Positions 51,664-62,636 of a DNA stretch of 64,000 bases are shown here, one piece after another. The stretch lies in the NCBI RefSeq assembly GCF_001571305.1, contig NZ_BCTN01000016.1, forward strand, positions 55,457 to 119,456, written 5' to 3'. The translations under genes were made by a program, and so were the position numbers. Within the stretch, counting starts at the first letter, position 1. Each line of letters begins with the position of its first letter. A model generated the notes under the pieces. It had not been told where the DNA came from. It saw only the letters and a list, made by a program, of their open reading frames with translations, and made no database searches. Source of the stretch: Erwinia persicina NBRC 102418 (GTDB lineage: Bacteria; Pseudomonadota; Gammaproteobacteria; Enterobacterales; Enterobacteriaceae).

Positions 51664-52269
51664 TTAACGCAGAAACGCGTGCTGTTTTTGCTCGTAGGCC
51701 GTGATATCTGCGTCGTGCTGTAGCGTCATACCGATGGCATCCAGCCCGTTAATCAGGCAGTGGCGGCGAAAACTGTCGATCTCAAAGGGATACACTTTCT
51801 CACCGACCCGCACCTGCTGTTTTTCCAGATCGACAGTAAACCGGATCCCCGGCTGGTCGGCGACCCGCCGGAATATCTCATCAATTTCCTCTTCACTCAG
51901 TGTCACCAGCAGAAGCTGGTTGTTGAATGCGTTATTGGCAAAAATATCGGCGAAGCCGGAGCCAATAATCGCCTGAATACCATAGTCGGTCAGCGCCCAG
52001 GGCGCATGCTCGCGTGACGATCCACAACCAAAGTTTTCCCGGGTAAGCATAATACTGGCACCGCTGAACTCGGGTTTATTCAGCACAAACGCCGGGTCTG
52101 GGATCTGCCCTTCAGCATCGGTGTAGCGCCAGTCAAAAAACAGATTGCGGCCAAAACCGGTGCGCGTCACCATCTGCAGGAACTGCTTAGGGATGATCGC
52201 GTCGGTATCAACGTTAGCGGCGTCCAGCGGCACCACAACACCACTGTGTTGAGTAAATTTCTTCGCCAT
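51664..52269 (-). CDS. leuD: 3-isopropylmalate dehydratase small subunit
   Basis: With LeuC it interconverts 2- and 3-isopropylmalate in leucine synthesis. The 201 residues carry the aconitase swivel-domain motifs [16 protein letters not shown] (about 17-32) and [20 protein letters not shown] (about 73-92). The length equals that of E. coli LeuD. It is the last gene of leuLABCD, nine bases after leuC. Confidence 0.98.
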   Translation of the reverse strand: MAKKFTQHSGVVVPLDAANVDTDAIIPKQFLQMVTRTGFGRNLFFDWRYTDAEGQIPDPAFVLNKPEFSGASIMLTRENFGCGSSREHAPWALTDYGIQAIIGSGFADIFANNAFNNQLLLVTLSEEEIDEIFRRVADQPGIRFTVDLEKQQVRVGEKVYPFEIDSFRRHCLINGLDAIGMTLQHDADITAYEQKQHAFLR

Positions 52270-52278
52270 AAAAGTTCC

Positions 52279-53676
52279 TTAAATCAGCTCACGGATATCA
52301 GCAAAGTGGCCGGCGACCGCAGCAGCGGCGGCCATCGCCGGGCTGACCAGATGCGTTCGCCCGCCGCGTCCCTGACGGCCTTCAAAGTTGCGGTTGCTGG
52401 TGGACGCACAGCGTTCGCCCGGGCTGAGGCGATCGTTATTCATGGCCAGACACATAGAGCAGCCAGGCAGACGCCATTCAAACCCGGCATCAATAAAGAT
52501 TTTATCCAGACCTTCTTCTTCGGCCTGCGCTTTTACCGGGCCGGAGCCGGGCACCACGTAGCCCTGCACACCCGGTGCAATTTTATGTCCTTTCACCACC
52601 GCCGCCGCTGCGCGTAAATCCTCGATGCGTGAGTTGGTACAGGAGCCGATAAACACTTTATCTATCGGCACCTCAGTCAGGCGAACCCCGGGTTTCAGAT
52701 CCATATAAGCCAGGGCTTTTTCCGCCGAGGCGCGTTCTACCGGATCGCTGAAGGAGGCGGGATCGGGGATCGGGTCACTGACGGCAATGACCTGCCCCGG
52801 ATTGGTTCCCCAGGTCACCTGCGGCGCGATCTCAGCCGCGTCCAGCGTCACCACTTTATCGAAATGCGCACCGTCGTCGGTTTTCAGCGTGCGCCAGTAG
52901 TCGACAGCCTGCTGCCAGGCCGCGCCTCTGGGGGCAAAACGACGGCCGTTCACGTAGTGGAAGGTGGTGTCGTCCGGAGCAATCAGTCCGGCTTTGGCAC
53001 CCAGTTCGATCGCCATATTACACAGCGTCATGCGGCCTTCCATGCTCAACGCGGCGACGGCTTCCCCGCAGAACTCCACGACGTGGCCGTTCCCCCCGCC
53101 ACTGCCGGTTTTACCGATAATCGCCAGGGCAATATCTTTTGCCGTGATCCCCGGCGCGGTCTGACCGCGGACTTCGACCTTCATGGTTTTCGCCCTGGCC
53201 TGTTTTAGCGTCTGCGTCGCCAGCACATGCTCCACTTCTGACGTGCCGATACCAAAGGCCAGCGCACCCAACGCGCCGTGCGTAGAGGTATGCGAGTCGC
53301 CGCAGACAATGGTCATGCCAGGCAGTGACAGGCCCTGTTCCGGCCCCATCACATGCACAATGCCCTGGAACTGATGGCTGAGGTCAAACAGCTGTACGCC
53401 AAAGGCCTCACAGTTTTTTATCAGCGCAGACATCTGAATCCGCGCCATCTCACCGCTGGCGTTGATGTCACGCGACTGGGTCGAGACGTTGTGATCCATG
53501 GTGGCAAAGGTCTTAGACGGCTGACGCACCGTGCGACCGTGTGCACGCAGGCCGTCAAAGGCCTGCGCCGACGTCACCTCATGAACAAGGTGCCTGTCGA
53601 TATAGATCAGCGGCGTTTCACCGGGTGCTTCGTGCACGACATGCGCATCAAACAGCTTCTCGTACAGTGTTTTCAT
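52279..53676 (-). CDS. leuC: 3-isopropylmalate dehydratase large subunit
   Basis: Iron-sulfur subunit of isopropylmalate isomerase. Of 465 residues, the N-terminal [14 protein letters not shown] and [20 protein letters not shown] are conserved. The [4Fe-4S] cysteines are in [16 protein letters not shown] (about 345-360) and [13 protein letters not shown] (about 405-417). The start at 53676 follows homology; a longer in-frame reading runs into leuB and is rejected. It begins four bases after the leuB stop. Confidence 0.98.
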   Translation of the reverse strand: MKTLYEKLFDAHVVHEAPGETPLIYIDRHLVHEVTSAQAFDGLRAHGRTVRQPSKTFATMDHNVSTQSRDINASGEMARIQMSALIKNCEAFGVQLFDLSHQFQGIVHVMGPEQGLSLPGMTIVCGDSHTSTHGALGALAFGIGTSEVEHVLATQTLKQARAKTMKVEVRGQTAPGITAKDIALAIIGKTGSGGGNGHVVEFCGEAVAALSMEGRMTLCNMAIELGAKAGLIAPDDTTFHYVNGRRFAPRGAAWQQAVDYWRTLKTDDGAHFDKVVTLDAAEIAPQVTWGTNPGQVIAVSDPIPDPASFSDPVERASAEKALAYMDLKPGVRLTEVPIDKVFIGSCTNSRIEDLRAAAAVVKGHKIAPGVQGYVVPGSGPVKAQAEEEGLDKIFIDAGFEWRLPGCSMCLAMNNDRLSPGERCASTSNRNFEGRQGRGGRTHLVSPAMAAAAAVAGHFADIRELI

Positions 53677-53680
53677 ATTT

Positions 53681-54769
<1,089 letters not shown>

Positions 54770-56338
54770 TTATACGGCTTCCTTCTGATCTTTATTCTGA
54801 GACTTACGCTGCAATTCCTGCTCCACCTGACGTGCGCGCCAGATGGTATTCAGCGCGTTCACCATTGCGTTAGCGGAGGATTCGACAATATCGGTCGCCA
54901 GGCCAACGCCGTGGAATTTACGGCCGTTGTACTGCACCACAATATCCACCTGACCCAGCGCGTCTTTGCCGTGGCCTTTCGCGGTCAGTTGATAGTTAAT
55001 CAGCTCGGCATCAAAGTCGGTGATACGGTTGATGGCCTGGTAAACGGCATCCACCGGACCGTTACCGGTGGCCGCTTCGGTTTTCTGTTGTTCGCCGCAG
55101 CCCAGCTGTACCGTGGCAGTGGCAATCACCGTTGAACCGGACTGCACGTTGAAGGTATCCAGTGTGAAGTATTCCGGCTCTTCAGACTGTTTATTGATAA
55201 ACGCCAGTGCTTCCAGGTCATAGTCGAATACCTGACCTTTCTTATCGGCCAGCGCTTTGAATGCATCGTACAGCGTATCCATGTTGTACTCGGCGTCGGT
55301 GTAGCCCATCTCCTCCATGCGGTGCTTGACGGCTGCGCGCCCCGAACGGGAGGTCAGATTCAGCTGAACCTGTTTCAGGCCAATGGATTCTGGCGTCAGG
55401 ATTTCGTAGTTTTCACGATTTTTCAGTACGCCATCCTGATGGATACCGGAAGAGTGAGCGAAGGCGTTGGAGCCGATAATCGCTTTGTGCGCCGGGATAG
55501 GCATATTGCAGATTTTGCTGACGGTCTGGCAGGTACGGTAGATCTCCTGATGATTAATCCTCGTCTGAACTTTCATCAGCTGACCGCGGGTTTTAATTGC
55601 CATGATCACCTCTTCCAGCGCGCAGTTACCCGCGCGCTCGCCCAGGCCGTTCATCGCCCCTTCAATCTGACGGGCACCGGCATTCACCGCTGCCAGCGCA
55701 TTGCCGACCGCCATCCCCAAATCATCATGGGTATGTACGGACAGGATGGCTTTATCAATATTCGGTACGCGCTCACGCAGTGCGCTGAAAATATTGGCAT
55801 ATTCATAAGGCAGGGTGTAGCCGACGGTGTCAGGGATGTTAATGGTTGTGGCACCGGCATTAATTGCGGCTTCCACCACCCTGCACAGATCGTCAATCGG
55901 CGTGCGGCCGCCGTCTTCGCAGGAAAATTCGACGTCATCGGTGTAGTTACGTGCGCGCTTCACCATTTTAACCGCGCGCTCGATCACCTCTGGCAGGGTG
56001 CTGCGCAGTTTGGTGGCGATATGCATTGGGGACGTGGCGAGGAAGGTATGAATACGGTAGGCATCTGCCACGCGCAGCGCTTCATAGGCGGCGTCGATAT
56101 CTTTTTCTACACAGCGTGCCAGGCCACATACCCGGCTGTTTTTGATCTGACGGGCGATGGTCTGTACCGATTCAAAATCCCCCGGGGACGAAACCGGAAA
56201 ACCGACCTCCATCACGTCAACGCCCATACGCTCCAGCGCCAGGGCAATCTGCAGTTTTTCCTTCACACTCAGGCTGGCCTGTAATGCCTGTTCGCCATCG
56301 CGCAGTGTGGTATCGAAAATAATGACGTGGTCGCTCAT
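54770..56338 (-). CDS. leuA: 2-isopropylmalate synthase
   Basis: Committed step of leucine synthesis: condenses 2-ketoisovalerate with acetyl-CoA and is feedback-inhibited by leucine. The 522 residues contain the TIM-barrel catalytic region with [17 protein letters not shown] (about 8-24) and the metal-binding [20 protein letters not shown] (about 202-221). A C-terminal regulatory domain (about 390-522) follows. The start at 56338 matches homology; the upstream in-frame extension would run into the attenuator stem. Confidence 0.98.
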   Translation of the reverse strand: MSDHVIIFDTTLRDGEQALQASLSVKEKLQIALALERMGVDVMEVGFPVSSPGDFESVQTIARQIKNSRVCGLARCVEKDIDAAYEALRVADAYRIHTFLATSPMHIATKLRSTLPEVIERAVKMVKRARNYTDDVEFSCEDGGRTPIDDLCRVVEAAINAGATTINIPDTVGYTLPYEYANIFSALRERVPNIDKAILSVHTHDDLGMAVGNALAAVNAGARQIEGAMNGLGERAGNCALEEVIMAIKTRGQLMKVQTRINHQEIYRTCQTVSKICNMPIPAHKAIIGSNAFAHSSGIHQDGVLKNRENYEILTPESIGLKQVQLNLTSRSGRAAVKHRMEEMGYTDAEYNMDTLYDAFKALADKKGQVFDYDLEALAFINKQSEEPEYFTLDTFNVQSGSTVIATATVQLGCGEQQKTEAATGNGPVDAVYQAINRITDFDAELINYQLTAKGHGKDALGQVDIVVQYNGRKFHGVGLATDIVESSANAMVNALNTIWRARQVEQELQRKSQNKDQKEAV

Positions 56339-56383
56339 GGGATAGTTCCTTATCGGGTTTACGTCGCCGGGTGCTGCGAGCAT

Positions 56384-56410
56384 AAAAAAACCCGCGCATC
56401 GGCGCGGGTT
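56384..56410 (-). terminator. leu operon attenuator terminator
   Basis: On the minus strand a perfect nine-base stem (arms 56389-56397 and 56402-56410) with a four-base loop is followed by seven T. It lies 22 bases after the leader peptide stop and about 45 bases before leuA, the standard attenuation arrangement. Confidence 0.92.
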
Positions 56411-56432
56411 TCTTAGGTTTTACAGGCCTGAA

Positions 56433-56516
56433 TCAGTGATTGATTCCGCCCACAAGTCTACCGCGCAAAGGGGATGCGTTTAGTAGTAGACCGAGTAGGC
56501 GGTTGGAACGAATCAT
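56433..56516 (-). CDS. leuL: leu operon leader peptide
   Basis: A 27-residue leader peptide starting at ATG 56516 and ending at TGA 56433. It reads MIRSNRLLGLLLNAS and ends RLVGGINH, resembling the E. coli leader (which ends GGIQH). The control stretch carries leucine codons CTA, CTC, then after glycine CTA, CTA, CTA. Stalling there when charged Leu-tRNA is scarce would favour the antiterminator and let transcription reach leuABCD. The peptide's preceding GGTTTGAG gives a plausible ribosome binding site (GAG). Confidence 0.92.
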   Translation of the reverse strand: MIRSNRLLGLLLNASPLRGRLVGGINH

Positions 56517-56994
56517 GGACTCAAACCTCATTAAATTCTGCAAGTGACTTTATTGATACCTGATTAAGACCGGAGCTGTCAACCTTCAATAACGCTCCCC
56601 GGAGTGTGGGCATTATTTGTGCCGCCGGGCTTTAAAGGCCGCAGGGTTTTAATAACAAAACGATCACAATGTATATTTCATCACCACAGTATATTCCGCT
56701 TTACGAAGCGCAGAATTACAGTGTAAACGTCGATGGCAGGGGGAGGGCGGCAGAGCCTTAATTATCCCTTTCCGCACGTGTCGTAGGGTTTGCCGTTTGC
56801 CTGCCAACTTTTCTACGGTTATGGTATTTGCCATAACCTCGAAAAACTGGGGCTTCGCCCTGTACCTGGATGTTGGAAATGACTTCCACTGTCTGAGCAT
56901 AATAAAAACAGGTTTTGACCTTATCTGCCGCCCGCAGTCCTTTACTGTCCGCGTGATGGCCGATAAATCAGCACCTTAAAGCCTGGAGGCAAAA
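56517..56994. other. Divergent leuL-ilvI control region, no leuO
   Basis: These 478 bases separate the leu and ilvIH operons. They contain the leu promoter near the left end, then G+C-rich and A+T-rich stretches (A+T-rich around 56645-56720) where Lrp sites of ilvIH would be expected. leuO, which lies here in E. coli, is missing, and I see no remnant of it. A minus-strand reading frame at 56664-56900 shows no similarity to LeuO. Confidence 0.6.
56553..56582 (-). promoter_or_regulatory. leuLABCD promoter
   Basis: On the minus strand a consensus TTGACA (56577-56582) and TATCAA (56553-56558), 18 bases apart, lie about 37 bases before the leuL start. Confidence 0.7.
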
Positions 56995-58719
56995 ATGGAG
57001 ATGTTGTCAGGAGCCGAGATGGTAGTCCGATCGTTAATCGATCAGGGCGTAAAACATGTATTCGGCTATCCCGGCGGAGCGGTCCTTGATATCTATGACG
57101 CTCTGCAAACGGTTGGCGGCGTGGATCATATCCTGGTTCGTCACGAACAGGGCGCGGTTCATATGGCAGATGGCTATGCCCGTGCAACCGGTGATGTCGG
57201 CGTTGTGCTGGTCACGTCCGGACCCGGTGCGACCAATGCGATTACCGGCATTGCTACCGCCTATATGGACTCTATTCCGATGGTGGTGCTGTCCGGCCAG
57301 GTGATGTCTTCCCTGATCGGTTATGACGCTTTCCAGGAGTGTGACATGGTGGGGATTTCCCGCCCGGTCGTGAAGCACAGCTTTATGGTGAAGCGGGTTG
57401 AAGATATCCCCACCATTATGAAAAAAGCCTTCTGGCTGGCCGCCAGCGGACGTCCCGGGCCGGTGGTCGTAGACCTGCCAAAAGATATGATGAGTCCGGC
57501 GAATAAACTGCCGTACGTCTGGCCAGATGAAGTCAGTATGCGCTCATACAATCCGACGACACAGGGCCATAAAGGGCAGATTAAACGCGCATTGCAAACG
57601 CTACTGGCTGGGAAAAAGCCGGTGATCTACGCCGGGGGCGGGGTGATTAACGCTGCCTGCCATGAGGAGCTGCGCCAGCTGGCTGAAACGCTGAATATTC
57701 CGGTCACCACCTCACTGATGGGCCTGGGCGCATTCCCGGGAACCCATCGTCAGTGCGTGGGCATGCTGGGGATGCACGGTACCTATGAAGCCAATATGAC
57801 GATGCACCATTCTGACGTCATCTTTGCCGTTGGCGTACGCTTCGATGACCGCACCACCAACAACCTGGCAAAATATTGCCCGAACGCCACCATACTGCAT
57901 ATCGATATTGACCCGACGTCGATCTCTAAAACCGTTTCAGCCGATGTGCCGATCGTCGGCGATGCGAAGCAGGTATTGCAGCAGATGCTGGAACTGCTGG
58001 CGCAGAGCGATGTGAAGCAGGATTACGACAGCGTGCGCGACTGGTGGCAGAATATCGATCAGTGGCGTTCACGCCAGTGCCTCGAATTCGATCGCACCAG
58101 CGATAAGATCAAACCTCAGGCGGTGATAGAAACCATCTGTCGTCTGACCCATGGCGATGCCTATGTGACCTCTGACGTGGGTCAGCACCAGATGTTTGCT
58201 GCACTCTATTATCAGTTTGATAAGCCCCGCCGCTGGATCAACTCCGGTGGTCTGGGCACGATGGGCTTCGGTTTGCCGGCCGCGCTGGGCGTGAAACTGG
58301 CCTTACCGCAGGAAACCGTGGTGTGTGTCACGGGCGATGGCAGTATTCAGATGAATATTCAGGAGCTGTCCACTGCGTTGCAGTACGGCATTCCGGTGCT
58401 GGTGCTCAATCTGAACAACCGTTTCCTGGGCATGGTGAAGCAGTGGCAGGACATGATCTATTCCGGCCGTCACTCCCAGTCCTATATGGAGTCACTGCCT
58501 GATTTTGTGCGCCTGGCGGAAGCCTATGGTCATGTGGGTATTTCAATAAGCCGCCCGGAAGAGCTGGAAGCGAAGCTGACGGAAGCGCTTGAACACCTGG
58601 CGAAAGAGCGCCTGGTCTTTGTCGACGTTAACGTTGACGGCACGGAGCACGTTTACCCGATGCATATTCGCGGTGGCGGTATGGACGAGATGTGGTTGAG
58701 CAAAACGGAGAGGACTTAA
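56995..58719 (+). CDS. ilvI: Acetolactate synthase III large (catalytic) subunit
   Basis: TPP- and FAD-dependent enzyme that makes acetolactate or acetohydroxybutyrate, the first shared step of valine, leucine and isoleucine synthesis. The 574 residues match E. coli IlvI in length. The catalytic glutamate region is [20 protein letters not shown] (about 42-61). TPP is bound by [20 protein letters not shown] (about 441-460) and the following [21 protein letters not shown] sits six bases before the ATG. ilvH begins two bases after its stop. Confidence 0.98.
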   Translation: MEMLSGAEMVVRSLIDQGVKHVFGYPGGAVLDIYDALQTVGGVDHILVRHEQGAVHMADGYARATGDVGVVLVTSGPGATNAITGIATAYMDSIPMVVLSGQVMSSLIGYDAFQECDMVGISRPVVKHSFMVKRVEDIPTIMKKAFWLAASGRPGPVVVDLPKDMMSPANKLPYVWPDEVSMRSYNPTTQGHKGQIKRALQTLLAGKKPVIYAGGGVINAACHEELRQLAETLNIPVTTSLMGLGAFPGTHRQCVGMLGMHGTYEANMTMHHSDVIFAVGVRFDDRTTNNLAKYCPNATILHIDIDPTSISKTVSADVPIVGDAKQVLQQMLELLAQSDVKQDYDSVRDWWQNIDQWRSRQCLEFDRTSDKIKPQAVIETICRLTHGDAYVTSDVGQHQMFAALYYQFDKPRRWINSGGLGTMGFGLPAALGVKLALPQETVVCVTGDGSIQMNIQELSTALQYGIPVLVLNLNNRFLGMVKQWQDMIYSGRHSQSYMESLPDFVRLAEAYGHVGISISRPEELEAKLTEALEHLAKERLVFVDVNVDGTEHVYPMHIRGGGMDEMWLSKTERT

Positions 58720-58721
58720 TT

Positions 58722-59213
58722 ATGCGTCGTGTATTATCGGTTCTGCTGGAAAACGAATCCGGCGCATTGTCCCGCGTGGTAGGTCTGTTCTCCCAGCGTG
58801 GCTATAACATTGAGAGCCTCACCGTGGCCCCGACGGACGATCCTACGCTGTCGCGGATGACCATTCAGACAGTGGGCGACGAGAAGGTGATTGAGCAGAT
58901 CGAAAAGCAGCTGCACAAGCTGGTGGATGTTCTGCGCGTCAGCGAACTGGGCCAGGGCGCATTTGTTGAGCGCGAAATCATGCTGGTGAAGATTCAGGCC
59001 AGCGGCTACGGCCGTGAAGAGGTGAAGCGCTGCGCTGAGATCTTCCGCGGGCAGATTGTGGATGTCACACCGTCGCTTTATACGGTTCAGCTCGCCGGCA
59101 CCAGCGATAAGCTGGATGCGTTCCTCAGTGCCGTGCGCGAAGTGGCGGAAATTGTTGAGGTCGCCCGATCCGGGATCGTCGGCGTTGCCCGCGGCGAACG
59201 CATCATGCGCTGA
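58722..59213 (+). CDS. ilvH: Acetolactate synthase III small (regulatory) subunit
   Basis: Regulatory subunit that confers valine feedback inhibition on IlvI. The 163 residues begin with an ACT domain ([20 protein letters not shown], about 1-75) whose GALSRV and QRGYNIESL stretches line the valine site. A C-terminal domain (about 80-163) ends [10 protein letters not shown]. The start at 58722 is preceded by GGAGAGGA; an in-frame codon ten residues upstream lies within ilvI. A terminator follows at 59245. Confidence 0.98.
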   Translation: MRRVLSVLLENESGALSRVVGLFSQRGYNIESLTVAPTDDPTLSRMTIQTVGDEKVIEQIEKQLHKLVDVLRVSELGQGAFVEREIMLVKIQASGYGREEVKRCAEIFRGQIVDVTPSLYTVQLAGTSDKLDAFLSAVREVAEIVEVARSGIVGVARGERIMR

Positions 59214-59244
59214 TGCCACGGCGTGATAATTAAGATTGTCAGTT

Positions 59245-59270
59245 AACCCGGCGTAATGCCGGGTTTTTTT
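59245..59270 (+). terminator. ilvIH terminator
   Basis: A perfect eight-base stem (59245-59252 with 59258-59265) with a GTAAT loop runs into seven T. Confidence 0.92.
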
Positions 59271-59375
59271 ATTTTTGTCATAAAGCCCCCGCCGCCGATG
59301 AAAAGCGGTTGCTCGCGTAGGTATTCTGCGGTTAGATGTTACAAATACTAATCCATAGCGAAGTGTGGGGTTATT

Positions 59376-60386
59376 GTGAAACTGGATGAAATTGCGCGCC
59401 TCGCGGGTGTTTCGCGCACGACGGCCAGCTATGTCATTAACGGCAAGGCCAAGCAGTATCGTGTCAGCGATAAAACCGTCGAGAAAGTCATGGCGGTGGT
59501 GCGTGAGCATAATTACCATCCGAACGCGGTCGCGGCAGGGTTACGCGCCGGGCGTACGCGTTCGATAGGACTGGTTATTCCCGATCTGGAGAATACCAGC
59601 TACACAAGGATTGCAAACTACCTGGAACGCCAGGCACGCCAGCGCGGTTATCAACTGCTGATTGCCTGTTCAGAAGATCAGCCGGACAATGAAATGCGCT
59701 GCGTGGAGCATCTGCTGCAACGACAGGTTGATGCGATTATCGTCTCGACCTCATTGCCGCCGGAGCATCCTTTCTATCAGCGCTGGATCAACGATCCGTT
59801 ACCGATAATTGCGCTGGATCGCGCACTGGATCGGGAACATTTCACCAGCGTGGTGGGGGCAGACCAGGATGATGCTGAGGCGCTGGCGGCCGAACTGCGT
59901 AAGCTTCCTGCCAAATCCGTGCTGTTCCTGGGCGCACTGCCGGAGCTGTCCGTGAGTTTCCTGCGTGAGTTGGGTTTCCGTGATGCCTGGAAAGGGGACG
60001 ACCGTCCAATAGACTTTATTTATGCTAATAGTTTTGAACGTAGTGCCGCCGCCACGCTTTTTGAAAAGTACCTCGAAACCCATGACATGCCAGAAGCGCT
60101 GTTTACCACCTCATTCGGACTGCTGCAGGGGGTGATGGACGTAACGCTCCGCCGTGAGGGCCGGCTTCCGCAGGATCTGGCCATTGCCACTTTTGGCGAT
60201 CATGAGCTGCTCGATTTCCTAGAGTGTCCGGTTCTGGCGGTGGGCCAGAGGCACCGCGACGTTGCAGAACGGGTACTGGAACTGGTACTCGCCAGCCTTG
60301 ACGAACCGCGTAAACCGAAACCGGGTCTGACGCGCATCCGCCGAAATCTATATCGGCGCGGGCGATTAAATCGTAAAACTAACTAA
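59376..60386 (+). CDS. cra: Catabolite repressor/activator Cra (FruR)
   Basis: LacI-family global regulator of carbon flow, displaced from DNA by fructose 1-phosphate in E. coli; it activates gluconeogenic and represses glycolytic genes. The 336 residues have an N-terminal helix-turn-helix ([20 protein letters not shown], about 1-20) with hinge [21 protein letters not shown] (core [17 protein letters not shown]), then a periplasmic-binding-protein-like sensor domain ([19 protein letters not shown]). The start is GTG at 59376, as in E. coli. The C-terminus ([15 protein letters not shown]) is basic. Confidence 0.98.
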   Translation: MKLDEIARLAGVSRTTASYVINGKAKQYRVSDKTVEKVMAVVREHNYHPNAVAAGLRAGRTRSIGLVIPDLENTSYTRIANYLERQARQRGYQLLIACSEDQPDNEMRCVEHLLQRQVDAIIVSTSLPPEHPFYQRWINDPLPIIALDRALDREHFTSVVGADQDDAEALAAELRKLPAKSVLFLGALPELSVSFLRELGFRDAWKGDDRPIDFIYANSFERSAAATLFEKYLETHDMPEALFTTSFGLLQGVMDVTLRREGRLPQDLAIATFGDHELLDFLECPVLAVGQRHRDVAERVLELVLASLDEPRKPKPGLTRIRRNLYRRGRLNRKTN

Positions 60387-60393
60387 GTTACCA

Positions 60394-60416
60394 GGGCAGC
60401 GAAAGCTGCCTTTTTC
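60394..60416 (+). terminator. cra terminator
   Basis: A GGGCAGC arm (60394-60400) pairs with GCTGCCT (60405-60411) around a GAAA loop, followed by TTTT. It begins eight bases after the cra stop. Confidence 0.8.
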
Positions 60417-60810
60417 ATATCTTTTATACCTTAAGGGCATAATTTAACCGTTACTCTGGTGTTACCTCAGGTAAATAAAAGTAAAAACCGCCGCGTAATG
60501 TCAGCATCTGATTATAAAAACTGAAGTTTATAAACACTCTGAAACGCCCAACCTCGCGCCAGACCGGGCCTCAAAAGGGTTGTGCTGGGAATGTTTTAAG
60601 AAATAACCTAAAATGCCGCCCACGTCGCAAAGCGGGTAGCTTATTTTGTGCGGAGATAAAGTGGTATTTTTTTGAGCGATTGAGAGGGGCGCAAGAATTT
60701 CCTGACGTTATTCATCAGTTTATTTCTAAGATTTATCTCCAGATAGTTTTTTTTAACTTCCCCGTGTTTTCTCCCCCGAAGAAATAATGCCAATCGGCTA
60801 TGTATGCGGC

Positions 60811-60840
60811 TTGACAATGATTTCCTCTGCTCCGTACACT
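60811..60840 (+). promoter_or_regulatory. mraZ (dcw cluster) promoter
   Basis: A consensus TTGACA (60811-60816) and TACACT (60835-60840) with an 18-base spacer precede the MraZ repeats. The layout matches the main promoter of the E. coli division cluster. Confidence 0.8.
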
Positions 60841-60847
60841 CTTTTGG

Positions 60848-60892
60848 TGGGAATTTGTGGAGTTAAGTGGTGATTTTGGGGATCTGGGGGGT
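60848..60892 (+). promoter_or_regulatory. MraZ binding repeats
   Basis: Five G-rich boxes recur every ten bases: TGGGA (60848), TGGAG (60858), TGGTG (60868), GGGGA (60878) and GGGGT (60888), separated by five-base spacers. MraZ binds such TGGGN direct repeats to repress its own promoter. The last two boxes are less canonical. The repeats lie just after the promoter and end ten bases before the mraZ start. Confidence 0.75.
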
Positions 60893-60901
60893 GAGGCTGG
60901 C

Positions 60902-61360
60902 ATGTTCCGTGGAGCAACGTTAGTCAATCTCGACAGCAAGGGCCGGCTTGCCGTGCCAACGCGCTACCGCGAAACGCTGATCGGGGAATCACAAGGGCAA
61001 ATGGTTTGTACCATTGACCTCCACCAGACATGCCTGCTGCTTTACACCTTACCCGAATGGGAAATCATTGAACAAAAGCTGTCTCGTTTATCCAGCATGA
61101 ACCCCGCAGAGCGCCGTGTACAACGCCTGCTGCTGGGGCACGCCAGTGAATGCCAGATGGATAATGCAGGTCGCTTACTGCTGGCGAACACGCTTCGTCA
61201 GCATGCGAACCTCACCAAAGAAGTGATGCTGGTTGGGCAGTTCAACAAGTTTGAGCTGTGGGATGAACAGACCTGGTATCAACAAGTCAAGGAAGATATT
61301 GACGCAGAGCACACCTCTCAGGAACCTCTATCTGACCGGTTGCAGGATTTGTCGTTATAG
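60902..61360 (+). CDS. mraZ: Transcriptional regulator MraZ
   Basis: Ring-forming DNA-binding protein of the AbrB-like fold that represses its own division-cluster promoter. The 152 residues show two tandem SpoVT-AbrB-type repeats: [21 protein letters not shown] (about 1-22; core [17 protein letters not shown]) and [16 protein letters not shown] (about 78-95). The length equals that of E. coli MraZ. The ATG at 60902 is set by homology; a longer in-frame reading from 60857 would start within the operator repeats. Confidence 0.97.
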   Translation: MFRGATLVNLDSKGRLAVPTRYRETLIGESQGQMVCTIDLHQTCLLLYTLPEWEIIEQKLSRLSSMNPAERRVQRLLLGHASECQMDNAGRLLLANTLRQHANLTKEVMLVGQFNKFELWDEQTWYQQVKEDIDAEHTSQEPLSDRLQDLSL

Positions 61361-61362
61361 CT

Positions 61363-62304
61363 ATGCAGGATAATTTTAAACACACCACAGTGCTGTTGGA
61401 CGAGGCGGTAAACGGCCTCAATATTCACCCTGACGGCATCTATATTGATGGCACCTTTGGGCGCGGTGGACACTCACGCCTGATCCTTTCCCAACTGGGC
61501 GAGAAGGGCCGTTTGTACGCCATCGACCGCGATCCGCAGGCGATTGCCGCAGCCGCTGAGATTGACGATCCCCGTTTCACCATTATCCATGGCCCCTTTT
61601 CTGCGCTGGCAGAATACGTAGAAGAGCGTGGGCTGAGTGGCAAGATTGACGGGATCCTGCTGGATCTGGGCGTCTCTTCTCCGCAGCTGGATGACGCCGA
61701 GCGCGGCTTCTCCTTCATGCGCGACGGACCGCTGGATATGCGCATGGATCCCACGCGCGGTCAGTCGGCGGCAGAGTGGCTGCTGAAAGCGGAAGAGGCT
61801 GACATTGTTTTTGTGCTGAAGACCTTCGGTGAGGAGCGGTTTGCCAAACGTATCGCCCGCGCCATCGTGGAGCGCAACCGTGAACAGCCGATGACGCGGA
61901 CGAAAGAACTGGCCGACGTTATTTATGTCGCCACGCCGGTGAAAGATAAATTTAAACACCCGGCGACACGCAGTTTCCAGGCCATCCGTATCTGGGTGAA
62001 CAGTGAGCTGGACGAGATCGAAAAGGCGCTGAAGGGCTCACTGAGCGCGTTGTCAGCCGGCGGGCGTCTTTCGGTGATCAGTTTCCACTCGCTGGAAGAC
62101 CGCATCGTAAAACGCTTTATGCGCGAACAGAGCCGTGGGCCGCAGATCCCCCATGGTATACCCATGACCGAAGCGCAACTTAACAGTCTGGGTGGTCGCC
62201 GCCTGAAAGCGCTGGGCAAAATGATGCCCGGTGAGAGTGAAGTGGCGGACAACCCGCGCGCCCGTAGCTCTGTGCTGCGTATTGCGGAGCGCACCGAAGC
62301 ATGA
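61363..62304 (+). CDS. rsmH: 16S rRNA (cytosine-1402 N4) methyltransferase
   Basis: SAM-dependent N4-methylation of C1402 in 16S rRNA (formerly MraW). The 313 residues carry [15 protein letters not shown], the SAM motif [16 protein letters not shown] (about 29-44), [20 protein letters not shown] (about 102-121), [13 protein letters not shown] and the C-terminal [15 protein letters not shown]. It starts two bases after mraZ and overlaps ftsL by four bases. Confidence 0.98.
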   Translation: MQDNFKHTTVLLDEAVNGLNIHPDGIYIDGTFGRGGHSRLILSQLGEKGRLYAIDRDPQAIAAAAEIDDPRFTIIHGPFSALAEYVEERGLSGKIDGILLDLGVSSPQLDDAERGFSFMRDGPLDMRMDPTRGQSAAEWLLKAEEADIVFVLKTFGEERFAKRIARAIVERNREQPMTRTKELADVIYVATPVKDKFKHPATRSFQAIRIWVNSELDEIEKALKGSLSALSAGGRLSVISFHSLEDRIVKRFMREQSRGPQIPHGIPMTEAQLNSLGGRRLKALGKMMPGESEVADNPRARSSVLRIAERTEA

Positions 62305-62621
62305 TCGGTAATGAGCGTCACAGCCTGCCAGGTGTGATCGGTGGCGATATACTGCGGCACGGCAAGATCCCATTGATCCTGCTGATTGCCTCGCTGGTTT
62401 CAGCGGTGCTGGTTGTGACCACCGCGCACAAAACACGTTTGCTCACTGCGCAGCGCGAGCAGTTGGTGCTGGAGCGTGACGCGCTGGATATTGAGTGGCG
62501 CAACCTGATTCTGGAAGAAAATGCACTGGGCGATCATAGCCGGGTGGAACGGATAGCAACGGAGAAACTACAGATGCAGCATGTTGATCCTTCGCAGGAA
62601 AATATTGTGGTACAGCGATAA
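62301..62621 (+). CDS. ftsL: Cell division protein FtsL
   Basis: Bitopic inner-membrane protein that with FtsB and FtsQ links early and late divisome and helps activate FtsWI. The 106 residues have a short cytoplasmic end, one membrane segment ([19 protein letters not shown], about 25-44) and a periplasmic coiled coil ([20 protein letters not shown]). The C-terminal half is almost identical to E. coli FtsL. The protein is about 15 residues shorter at the N-terminus, and no in-frame start lies upstream before a TAG at 62265. Its ATG overlaps the rsmH stop. Confidence 0.95.
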   Translation: MIGNERHSLPGVIGGDILRHGKIPLILLIASLVSAVLVVTTAHKTRLLTAQREQLVLERDALDIEWRNLILEENALGDHSRVERIATEKLQMQHVDPSQENIVVQR

Positions 62622-62636
62622 GGACACACGGACTCA

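Larger units (their letters stand above)
60387..60901. other. cra-mraZ intergenic region
   Basis: These 515 bases hold the cra terminator, an A+T-rich middle part in which I see no gene or clear structure (60420-60800), and at the right end the mraZ promoter and MraZ repeats listed separately. Confidence 0.65.

Noticed and set aside
55322..56284. 320-codon open frame antisense to leuA
   Set aside because: Shadow of leuA; no independent support.
56664..56900. 78-codon minus-strand frame in the leu-ilvI gap, considered as a leuO remnant
   Set aside because: No resemblance to the LeuO N-terminus or to any helix-turn-helix.
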